Below, piece after piece: positions 1-4,898 of a stretch of 5,358 nt of DNA. The position numbers were made by a program, and so were the translations under genes. This DNA comes from Spirochaetaceae bacterium (GTDB lineage Bacteria > Spirochaetota > Spirochaetia > Sphaerochaetales > Sphaerochaetaceae): the NCBI GenBank assembly GCA_016649775.1, contig JAENWY010000154.1:1-5358 (forward strand). The letters run 5' to 3'. Each line of letters begins with the position of its first letter. Position 1 is the first letter of the stretch. The notes under the pieces were generated by a model. It did no database searches. It saw nothing but the letters and a program-made list of their open reading frames with translations, and was not told where the DNA came from.

Positions 1-794
1 CCAAGAGCTTCAGCTATTCCACTAAAATTTGTATCACCTTTTTGTATCAACAATTTTGCCCTATTTATTTTAATCCTATAATAATATTCCATGACAGACC
101 AACCGGTTTCTTCTTTAAATATTTTCTGCATTAAGGATTTACCAATCATGGTATGATTGCATATTTGATCTAAGGTTAAATTCTGATTTATGTTTTTTTC
201 TAGGTATGATATGGTTTTTTCAACTCTACTTTTAATTTCTTTTATATGAATATTGGAATTTAAGTTTATTTTCTTCTCATATCTTTGCATTAAAAGATAT
301 ATTAGAAAGGTTTCAAGAGAGCTTTTTATTAGTGATAGAGAATTATTATTATCAGATAAAATTAGTTCTTTAAAGTAGGGATCAGATATATCATTTTTAA
401 AACATATTTTTGATTCTTCAATAATAGTACCCAGCATATTCTTTGCTCTATTGCTTACACTTAGAATTTTATTATTAAAAAAATTCATAGAAGAATCATT
501 ACAGACAAATGAAATAACTACTAAATTAGGTGCAATGATTCCATTACATTCTACGCTATGAAATTCATTAGGTTTATGAAATATAATTTCACCTTGTTTT
601 AGTATTTTTCCTATTCCACATGAATGAATGCTTACTTCACCCTTATCCACGTATAGAAATTCCCAAAAATCATGAGCTTCACCTTTAAAGATAAAGTCTT
701 TGGGATACTCAAAGTAATGAACTGTAATAAGAGCTTCTACCTCTAAAACTGAGGTAAGAAGTATAGGCATGAAGCTTGAAATAGTTTCTAACAT
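1..794 (-). CDS. AraC-family transcriptional regulator with N-terminal cupin, 3' end cut by window edge
   Basis: A DNA-binding regulator, probably sensing a small molecule (often a sugar in this family) through its cupin. The open frame runs from an ATG at 794 to the window edge, giving 264 full codons. Residues about 25-100 form the AraC-binding cupin: HDFWEFLYVDKGE at 41-53 followed by QGEIIFHKPNEFHS at 67-80, the typical ligand-pocket pattern. Residues about 190-265 form the AraC DNA-binding domain. The first helix-turn-helix is around 206-231 (LTLDQI, then KIFKEETG), followed by the linker helix RIKINRAKLLIQKGD. The second helix-turn-helix has just begun (FSGIAEALG) when the window ends, so roughly 25-35 residues are missing. 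There is no clear ribosome binding site before the ATG, but no better start is visible. The family call is secure from the two domains; the regulated genes are not in view. Confidence 0.92.
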   Translation of the reverse strand, partial: MLETISSFMPILLTSVLEVEALITVHYFEYPKDFIFKGEAHDFWEFLYVDKGEVSIHSCGIGKILKQGEIIFHKPNEFHSVECNGIIAPNLVVISFVCNDSSMNFFNNKILSVSNRAKNMLGTIIEESKICFKNDISDPYFKELILSDNNNSLSLIKSSLETFLIYLLMQRYEKKINLNSNIHIKEIKSRVEKTISYLEKNINQNLTLDQICNHTMIGKSLMQKIFKEETGWSVMEYYYRIKINRAKLLIQKGDTNFSGIAEAL

Positions 795-907
795 TTAACC
801 AATATACAATAACTTAAAAAAAAAATCACCAAAAATATTTTTATATATATGCTTTTGTGCAAATAAAATAAAAATCTGTCTATAATCAATTTAATACTCT
901 AACAATA

Positions 908-1534
908 TTAAAGTATTTTTTTCTTTAGATAATGTTCAATTTCAATAGCTGCTAATTTAAGATGTGTTTTTATTTCAATGCATGCATTTTGTTTATCTTT
1001 TTTAAGAATTAAATCAATTATAGTTTGATGTTCAATCAATGAATTGGTAAATCTAGTAGTACTAGTTAATGAGATAATTCGAAAAGGAGAAATCATAATA
1101 GCCTAGTTTTTAAAAGAATCTGATATAATTTCATTTTTGCTACAATCTACTAAGAATTGATGGAATTTTGAGTCAATTTCAATATACTTTTTAATATTAA
1201 TATAATCAGAATATTTATCGAATTCGGACTTAAAAAATTGAAGTTTAATATCTAGTTCTGGTGTTATGTTATCAATAAGTCTTTTTACTGCAAAGGTTTC
1301 TATAAGACAGCGATAATCAAATATATCCATAATTTGTTTATCAGATAATTCTCTAACTCTAACAGGTTTATTTGGAATACTTTCTAATAAGCCCTCACCA
1401 ATTAATTAAGTTACTGCACTATGAACTGGTGAACGTGATACACCTAGCGTTTTAGCTACATCAGCTTCATTTATAATCTCTCCAGGAGCATATTTCCCAT
1501 ACCCAATCTGAAATTAAAGAATATAGTTTAATAT
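908..1534 (-). pseudogene. GntR/FCD-family (FadR-type) regulator, inactivated by in-frame stop codons
   Basis: One continuous reading frame with three internal stops: TAA at 1516-1514, TAA at 1408-1406 and TAG at 1105-1103. No frameshift is needed. The N-terminal winged helix is readable as GKYAPGEIINEADVAKTLGV then SRSPV. The second stop sits where the family has a residue in the pattern VREALRRLEAEGL (here VHSAVT, stop, LIGEGLL). The FCD effector domain follows, from about 1340 to 908. Its usual metal-binding Asp and His residues remain in DSKFH, EHQ and THL. The C-terminus ends in a natural TAA at 908-910. The original start is lost: another stop lies at 1537-1535 and no ATG precedes the domain. 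Readable domains and intact ligands suggest recent inactivation. The two open pieces (908-1096 and 1103-1330) are fragments of this gene, not separate genes. Such proteins normally repress a neighbouring catabolic operon, which is absent here. Confidence 0.88.
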
Positions 1535-1550
1535 TTACAAAAAAAGGAAA

Positions 1551-1579
1551 TATATATTGGTTTATGTAAGTGTTGTAAA
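1551..1579 (-). promoter_or_regulatory. Probable promoter of the gntR-type pseudogene
   Basis: On the minus strand, TTTACA (1579-1574) is separated by exactly 17 bases from TATATA (1556-1551). Both resemble sigma-A boxes, and they sit just upstream of the gntR reading frame. This is pattern reading only. Confidence 0.45.
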
Positions 1580-1581
1580 AG

Positions 1582-1616
1582 AAGGTACGCTGTATACCTT
1601 GCCTGTATATACTGTG
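1582..1616. promoter_or_regulatory. Possible FadR/GntR-type operator region with GTATAC-like palindromes
   Basis: AAGGTA (1582-1587) and TACCTT (1595-1600) form a perfect 6-bp inverted repeat. Overlapping it is TGTATACC (1591-1598), and shortly after comes CTGTATATACTG (1603-1614). FadR-subfamily GntR proteins typically bind short palindromes of the GTNNNAC type, often GTATAC. The location next to the gntR promoter and before the divergent ywbE unit fits an autoregulatory operator. The link to the regulator is inferred. Confidence 0.35.
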
Positions 1617-1679
1617 TGACTATAGGTTGGGCCTGAGAGAATCCATCACAATCTTTTTAATATTTTATATGGGTGTTTA

Positions 1680-1715
1680 TCTTACTTAATTTGAAAGTAA
1701 GAAGGCTCCTATAAT
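1680..1715 (+). promoter_or_regulatory. ywbE promoter with inverted repeat over the -35 region
   Basis: A perfect TATAAT lies at 1710-1715. It gives a leader of roughly 45 bases before the ywbE start. The -35 box is poor (TTAATT at 1686-1691, spacer 18). An 8-bp inverted repeat, TCTTACTT (1680-1687) and AAGTAAGA (1695-1702) with a 7-base spacer, covers the -35 position. A repressor or activator site is therefore plausible. A shorter AGGC/GCCT pairing (1703-1706 with 1716-1719) spans the -10 and may be chance. Confidence 0.5.
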
Positions 1716-1767
1716 GCCTGTTTACCTCCTAAAGAAAAAATTCTATACTCCTTTATAAGAGGTTAAT

Positions 1768-1971
1768 ATGGATGGAAATGTACGTAAGAATATAAAAGCA
1801 GGTTTAAAGGTAGCAATTATACTTAAAAAGGATCAACGAAGTGGCATTCTTACAGATGGTGTGGTTAAGGATATTTTAACAAATTCACCTAATCATCCTC
1901 ATGGAATAAAGGTAAGGCTTGAATCTGGTCAAATTGGAAGGGTTTCTAAAATAGAAGAGAATAATCTTTAG
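1768..1971 (+). CDS. ywbE: YwbE family protein (DUF2196)
   Basis: A 67-residue protein of a small conserved family found mainly in Firmicutes; its biochemical role is not established. The family pattern is nearly complete: KKDQRSG at 20-26, LTDGVVKDILTNSP at 28-41, HPHGIKVRLESGQIGRV at 43-59. The short basic, beta-rich sequence resembles small KOW/SH3-like nucleic-acid-binding folds, but that is inference. The length is typical. An AAGAGG ribosome binding site lies about seven bases before the ATG, which fixes the start. It appears to be a single-gene unit with its own promoter, and a hairpin follows the stop. Confidence 0.93.
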   Translation: MDGNVRKNIKAGLKVAIILKKDQRSGILTDGVVKDILTNSPNHPHGIKVRLESGQIGRVSKIEENNL

Positions 1972-2022
1972 TTTCAACATTGTTTTCGAAAGGATTTATA
2001 TAATAGGAAATAGAAATTGAAC

Positions 2023-2054
2023 ACCTTAATCTGCTCACCTATGAGCAGAAGGGT
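2023..2054 (+). terminator. Strong compound hairpin after ywbE, possible terminator
   Basis: TCTGCTCA (2030-2037) pairs perfectly with TGAGCAGA (2042-2049) around a CCTA loop. A lower stem, ACCTT (2023-2027) with AGGGT (2050-2054, one G-U pair), continues it across a two-base bulge. The following bases are only moderately T-rich, and a solid T-run appears later at 2080-2087. It may therefore be a weak terminator of ywbE or a structured RNA element. Confidence 0.5.
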
Positions 2055-2294
2055 ATATTTATTAAGAAAATAGTACCTCTTTTTTTTCTCTATTCTTTAA
2101 AACTTAATAAGACTTTAGCTTTGTAACTATTACAAGGTCCTATAAAGGTTTTCCTTTAAAAACATTTTTCTCTATATTGTTATAACATTTATTTAAGTTA
2201 ACAGGTTTTTCGAAAATTATAAGTATTAATATAATCATATATTAAATATTTCCTTAGCATCTCAAGCTATAACTACAAGACTATGCAGAATTAT

Positions 2295-2324
2295 TTGACT
2301 ATTTATTGGAAATCCATTTAATAA
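2295..2324 (+). promoter_or_regulatory. Candidate promoter for the nitronate monooxygenase-like gene
   Basis: TTGACT at 2295-2300 matches the -35 consensus at five of six positions. With a spacer of 17-18 bases the -10 would be TTAATA or TAATAA (2318-2324), which is a weak match. The start site would then lie just before or inside the inverted repeat at 2345-2375. Tentative. Confidence 0.3.
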
Positions 2325-2344
2325 ATATGCTTAAATTCTTATTC

Positions 2345-2375
2345 TGACACTTTTACATTTTTTGTAAAAGTGTTA
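2345..2375. repeat. 13-bp inverted repeat upstream of the flavoprotein gene, operator or leader hairpin
   Basis: ACACTTTTACA (2347-2357) and TGTAAAAGTGT (2363-2373) are perfect 11-bp complements around five T residues. They are extended by one G-T and one T-A pair to 13 pairs. The repeat lies 57 bases before the start codon. No T-run follows on either strand, so a terminator is unlikely. An operator for a dimeric repressor or a 5'-UTR hairpin is more plausible. Confidence 0.55.
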
Positions 2376-2432
2376 AAGTAAAATAAATAAAAGAAATATT
2401 TATCAGATAACTCTTGATAAAAGGATAAATAA

Positions 2433-3914
2433 ATGGAATTAAAACATTTTGATACTCTTTTTCAATCTTTGAAAACTGTCTCTGATGACTTGGTACAAAG
2501 TCTATCAATTCAGAATCTTTCAAAGTTAGTAGAAGAAGTACAACAGAGCAAAGTATGGAAACCTTTACAAATTGGTAATCATATAGCAAAAACACCTATC
2601 GTCCAAGGCGGCATGGGAGTTGGAATATCACTATCATCACTTGCATCAGCTGTAGCCAATAACGGTGGTATTGGTGTTATTGCAGCCAATGGAATTGGTC
2701 TATTAGAAAAAGACTATTACAAAGATGGCCTTAATGCAGGTCTTAATGCTTTTAGAAAAGAAATTAGAAAAGCAAGAGAATTAACTAAAGGAATTATTGG
2801 CGTCAACATTATGGTGGCACTAAAAGATTTCCATGAAATGCTTGATGTAGCAATACAGGAAAAAGTTGATATTGTATTTATGGGAGCAGGCCTTCCAATA
2901 AAGAATATCCCAGTCAAAAGATTGAGAGAAAATAATATTAGCATAGCTCCAATTGTTAGTTCTAGTAGAGCTGCTAACTTAATATTTAAAATGTGGACAA
3001 ATCTTTACAACGATGTACCCGATGCGGTTGTATTTGAAGGTCCAAAAGCCGGTGGCCACCTTGGTTTTACCGAAGAGCAATTAGACAAAGAAGAATTCCA
3101 GTTAGAGTATATTTTACCCTCTATTGTAGAAGTTCTAAAACCATACGAAAAGAAGAATAACAAAAGTATTCCTGTTATCGCTGGTGGTGGAGTTTTTACA
3201 GGTTCTGATATCAAGCGAATTCTTGATCTTGGAGCAAGTGGTGTTCAAATGGCTACTCGTTTTGTAGCAACTGATGAATGTGATGCCAACATTAAATTTA
3301 AAGAAGCCTATGTTAATTGTAAAAAAGAAGACATCGGATTAATTAAAAGTCCAGTTGGTATGCCAGGTCGTGCTATTAGAAATCAGTTTATTATTGATAG
3401 TGAAAATGGTAAAAGACCTGATTTTAAATGTGCTTGGAAATGTCTTGCTACTTGTAAGGCTCAAGATGCTAATTATTGTATCTCTATTGCTTTAAATAAT
3501 GCAAGATTGGGACATCTAAATAGCGGATATGTATTCTGTGGTGAAACAACTTACAGAATCAAAGAAATTGTTAGTGTAGCATCTCTTATAGAAGAATTAA
3601 AAGTAGGCTATTTACTTGAAGCTAATAAAACAATCAATGGTAAATTTGAGAATTTAGTAACCAAGTCTAATGAACTTTGGGGTAAATATAAAGACCTTGT
3701 AAATGTATCAAGAGAAAAAGAAGAGGATTATGAGTGTGCTTTAAGAAAGTTGCCTCAAGCTTCTCATAAAGCTCTTAGAGACCAATATCAGGTAGCTCTT
3801 TCAAGTGTGATTAAAACCCAACTTCAATTAGTTGAAACAGTATCTAATACTTGGAACTTATTGAAAAATGTAACAAAGGTTCAGCCTTTGATGCAAAAAG
3901 AGTTTATTAAGTAA
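2433..3914 (+). CDS. Nitronate monooxygenase / FabK-like FMN enzyme with extra helical ends
   Basis: A cytoplasmic FMN-dependent TIM-barrel enzyme of the nitronate monooxygenase (2-nitropropane dioxygenase)/enoyl-ACP reductase II family. The core spans about residues 44-389: TPIVQGGMGVGIS 54-66, GGIGVIAA 78-85, GVNIMV 123-128, GAGLP 151-155, SSSRAANL 176-183, EGPKAGGHLGF 202-212 with the conserved His209, and IAGGGVFTGSDI 249-260. GASGVQMATRFVATDECDA (267-285) and KSPVGMPGRAI (305-315) follow. Cysteines 333, 337, 341 and 349 form the cluster common in clostridial members. The usual length is about 315-355 residues. This protein adds about 43 N-terminal residues and about 104 C-terminal residues (390-493), both polar, charged and probably alpha-helical. 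AAAAGGA lies seven bases before the ATG. No fatty-acid synthesis genes are adjacent, which favours nitronate monooxygenase or an unknown flavoenzyme over FabK. The substrate cannot be told from sequence. Confidence 0.9.
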   Translation: MELKHFDTLFQSLKTVSDDLVQSLSIQNLSKLVEEVQQSKVWKPLQIGNHIAKTPIVQGGMGVGISLSSLASAVANNGGIGVIAANGIGLLEKDYYKDGLNAGLNAFRKEIRKARELTKGIIGVNIMVALKDFHEMLDVAIQEKVDIVFMGAGLPIKNIPVKRLRENNISIAPIVSSSRAANLIFKMWTNLYNDVPDAVVFEGPKAGGHLGFTEEQLDKEEFQLEYILPSIVEVLKPYEKKNNKSIPVIAGGGVFTGSDIKRILDLGASGVQMATRFVATDECDANIKFKEAYVNCKKEDIGLIKSPVGMPGRAIRNQFIIDSENGKRPDFKCAWKCLATCKAQDANYCISIALNNARLGHLNSGYVFCGETTYRIKEIVSVASLIEELKVGYLLEANKTINGKFENLVTKSNELWGKYKDLVNVSREKEEDYECALRKLPQASHKALRDQYQVALSSVIKTQLQLVETVSNTWNLLKNVTKVQPLMQKEFIK

Positions 3915-3936
3915 ATTATAATTACATCTAAAAACC

Positions 3937-3989
3937 TAGAGAAACAAAGTTTTATAATATTATAATAACTTTGCTTCTCTATTTTTTTT
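3937..3989. terminator. Strong rho-independent terminator, probably bidirectional
   Basis: TAGAGAA (3937-3943) pairs with TTCTCTA (3975-3981). After one mismatch, CAAAGTT (3945-3951) pairs with AACTTTG (3967-3973). The apex is the palindrome TTATAATATTATAA (3952-3965). An eight-T run follows (3982-3989). On the other strand the stem is followed within two bases by TTTTT (complement of 3930-3934). It can therefore serve both the flavoprotein gene and the converging small gene at 4121-4390. Confidence 0.9.
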
Positions 3990-3990
3990 A

Positions 3991-4038
3991 TAGACTAAAA
4001 CTCTAACTATATACTATCTAAATCTCTGTTTTAGTTTA
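3991..4038. repeat. Inverted repeat just after the terminator
   Basis: ACTAAAAC (3994-4001) and GTTTTAGT (4028-4035) are perfect complements, extended outward to 11 pairs with one G-T. The loop is 26 bases. A T-rich stretch (4045-4051) begins seven bases later, so it could be a back-up terminator on the plus strand. Confidence 0.4.
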
Positions 4039-4054
4039 AATATAATTTTTTCTC

Positions 4055-4108
4055 AGTAAATCAAATAAAATAATCTTCCTTAAACGGTTTTTATTTTTTA
4101 GATTTACT
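4055..4108. repeat. Long bulged inverted repeat between convergent genes
   Basis: AGTAAATC (4055-4062) pairs with GATTTACT (4101-4108). It continues as AAATAAAA (4063-4070) with TTTTATTT (4089-4096) across a four-base bulge: 16 pairs around an 18-base loop. It lies just beyond the stop codon of the minus-strand gene at 4121-4390. No T-run follows on that strand, so it may be a 3'-end stabilising hairpin rather than a terminator. Confidence 0.4.
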
Positions 4109-4120
4109 AAATCGATTTGA

Positions 4121-4390
4121 TTATGTGCTTACTTTCCATCCGTTATTGATTACATCATCGATTGAAACATAGGACCTGATAAGAATATCGGTTTCATAAT
4201 CATAAATATTCCAATTATTCATTAAGGCATCATTAAGTTTAATGTAGCCATAACTACCATCTAGGTGATTTAGTGTACATCCTTTATTTTTTCCTGAGCA
4301 ATCAAAGGTAAAAGCAACTATGTCTACTCTTTCCAATATATCCCTTGTTAGCTCTTTTTGATCTTCTCTCCATTCATTATCATCATTCAA
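4121..4390 (-). CDS. Small acidic hypothetical protein (89 aa, TTG start)
   Basis: I do not recognise the family. The start is a TTG at 4390-4388. It is supported by AAAAAGGGG (4406-4398) seven bases upstream, a good ribosome binding site; no in-frame ATG competes near it. The protein is acidic (about 17 Asp/Glu against 9 Lys/Arg) and has no signal peptide or membrane segment. Residues 1-21 look helical and charged. Two cysteines (31 and 38) flank a Gly/Lys-rich turn, then LDGSYGYIKLNDAL (43-56), and the end is SIDDVINNGWKV (76-87). The composition, with four Trp-containing ordered patches, looks like a real folded cytoplasmic protein. It converges on the flavoprotein gene and shares its terminator region. 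The MITE lies about 140 bases upstream of it. Confidence 0.68.
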   Translation of the reverse strand: MNDDNEWREDQKELTRDILERVDIVAFTFDCSGKNKGCTLNHLDGSYGYIKLNDALMNNWNIYDYETDILIRSYVSIDDVINNGWKVST

Positions 4391-4526
4391 AGTTTAACCC
4401 CTTTTTAGATTCAATATTTTTTAATAATATTAGTTAGTATACATCATAAACTGCATAAGTCTAGTAAAAAAGTCGACGATAATAATATTGATAGAATCTA
4501 CTCAAATATCAATTTCTAAAAATAAA
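4391..4526 (-). promoter_or_regulatory. Upstream region of the 89-aa gene, weak promoter candidate
   Basis: On the minus strand TATACT (4441-4436) is a fair -10 box about 46 bases before the TTG start, but no good -35 box lies at the right distance. A 7-bp inverted repeat, ATTGATA (4487-4493) with TATCAAT (4507-4513), lies farther upstream. The promoter call is tentative. Confidence 0.28.
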
Positions 4527-4546
4527 GGCTCTGTCTATGACATCTA
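4527..4546 (+). repeat. Left terminal inverted repeat of the MITE-like element
   Basis: This 20-base end is the exact reverse complement of 4819-4838. The match stops at 4547, where G faces T. Confidence 0.9.
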
Positions 4547-4646
4547 GGATTAAATAGCTAATTCCCCCTAATTATTTTATTATTTTGAAATGAAATTGAA
4601 CTAAACATTAATATTAACTAAGAAGCAAATAGATTTAGATATAAAC

Positions 4647-4660
4647 TCTGTAATTACAGA
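4647..4660. repeat. 14-bp perfect palindrome inside the MITE
   Basis: TCTGTAATTACAGA is self-complementary and ends 14 bases before the ATG of the transposase remnant. It could be an old regulatory site of the parent insertion sequence or chance in AT-rich DNA. Confidence 0.35.
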
Positions 4661-4674
4661 ATCAGATAAATTAA

Positions 4675-4808
4675 ATGAGTAGGAGTATTCAATCATTATT
4701 GATTATTTATCAGCATTATACAAAGAAAGACAAAACTTCTATTTGTCCTCATTGTGGTAACCTATAATTCACTTTGGCAGGAATGCCTATGAATATATTC
4801 CTTTTTAA
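4675..4808 (+). pseudogene. Transposase remnant (zinc-ribbon N-terminus plus possible C-terminal scrap)
   Basis: From the ATG at 4675 a 30-codon frame reads MSRSIQSLL at its start and ICPHCGN near its end, then stops at 4765-4767. A leading helix followed by CPxCG is the usual N-terminus of zinc-ribbon transposases such as IS1595 or ISL3 types. In another frame NAYEYIPF precedes a TAA at 4806-4808, close to the right repeat as expected for a transposase C-terminus. The DDE catalytic domain, normally some 200 residues or more, is missing. This is a relic of an internal deletion; the exact family is uncertain. Confidence 0.6.
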
Positions 4809-4818
4809 CCAAAGAACT

Positions 4819-4838
4819 TAGATGTCATAGACAGAGCC
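4819..4838 (-). repeat. Right terminal inverted repeat of the MITE-like element
   Basis: This 20-base end is the exact reverse complement of the left end and is followed directly by the right copy of the putative target duplication. Confidence 0.9.
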
Positions 4839-4898
4839 TAAATAAATTAATATTCCTCATTAATACAATTTTAATCATTATCTAATTATTTACAAATA

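Larger units (their letters stand above)
2055..2432. other. Long gene-free stretch upstream of the flavoprotein gene
   Basis: No convincing coding sequence lies here on either strand. It holds a hairpin of CTTTGTAA (2119-2126) with TTACAAGG (2130-2137), extended by CTTTA (2113-2117) with TAAAG (2143-2147). An alternative hairpin of AAAGG (2144-2148) with CCTTT (2153-2157) excludes the extended form. Further on is an AT-only repeat, TTAATATA (2226-2233) with TATATTAA (2238-2245). No signature of an FMN riboswitch or a T-box was recognised. Confidence 0.5.
4527..4838. mobile_element. 312-bp MITE-like element, internally deleted insertion sequence
   Basis: The ends are perfect 20-bp terminal inverted repeats starting GGCTCTGTC, at 4527-4546 and 4819-4838. 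The flanks AAAATAAA (4519-4526) and TAAATAAA (4839-4846) match at seven of eight bases, which fits an 8-bp target duplication. Inside are a truncated transposase N-terminus with a CPHCG zinc-ribbon motif and a possible C-terminal scrap, but no catalytic core. GG ends, 8-bp AT-rich duplication and an N-terminal zinc ribbon together suggest the IS1595 family; this assignment is inferred. It cannot move by itself and would need a full-length relative elsewhere in the genome. Confidence 0.85.

Noticed and set aside
908..1330. Two separate small minus-strand genes (62 and 75 residues)
   Set aside because: They are consecutive pieces of one FCD domain in the same frame, separated only by a TAG.
908..1534. 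Stop-codon reassignment or readthrough as an explanation for the interrupted gntR frame
   Set aside because: Both TAA and TAG would have to be sense codons, yet ywbE, the flavoprotein gene and the 89-aa gene end normally at TAG or TAA. The start of the gntR gene is also lost. Decay is simpler.
1579..1677. Short plus-strand open stretch between gntR and ywbE
   Set aside because: It has no start codon or ribosome binding site and overlaps operator-like palindromes.
1620..1767. TPP-like riboswitch because of the CTGAGAG string near 1632
   Set aside because: The rest of the thi-box consensus and its pairing partners are missing.
2226..2245. AT-only palindrome as an operator
   Set aside because: It is composed only of A and T apart from its loop and is easily expected by chance in this background.
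1972..2432. FMN riboswitch or T-box upstream of the flavin enzyme
   Set aside because: None of the conserved RFN-element or T-box sequence blocks could be found.
2353..2595. Minus-strand 80-residue open frame across the start of the flavoprotein gene
   Set aside because: It is antisense to a strongly supported gene, is rich in Leu/Ile from AT-rich antisense reading, and has no ribosome binding site.
2717..3214. Two antisense open frames inside the flavoprotein gene
   Set aside because: They are shadows of conserved coding sequence and have no own signals.
2433..3914. Firm naming of the gene as fabK
   Set aside because: The core motifs are shared by FabK and nitronate monooxygenases, no fatty-acid genes are nearby, and the extra ends and Cys cluster are not FabK features.
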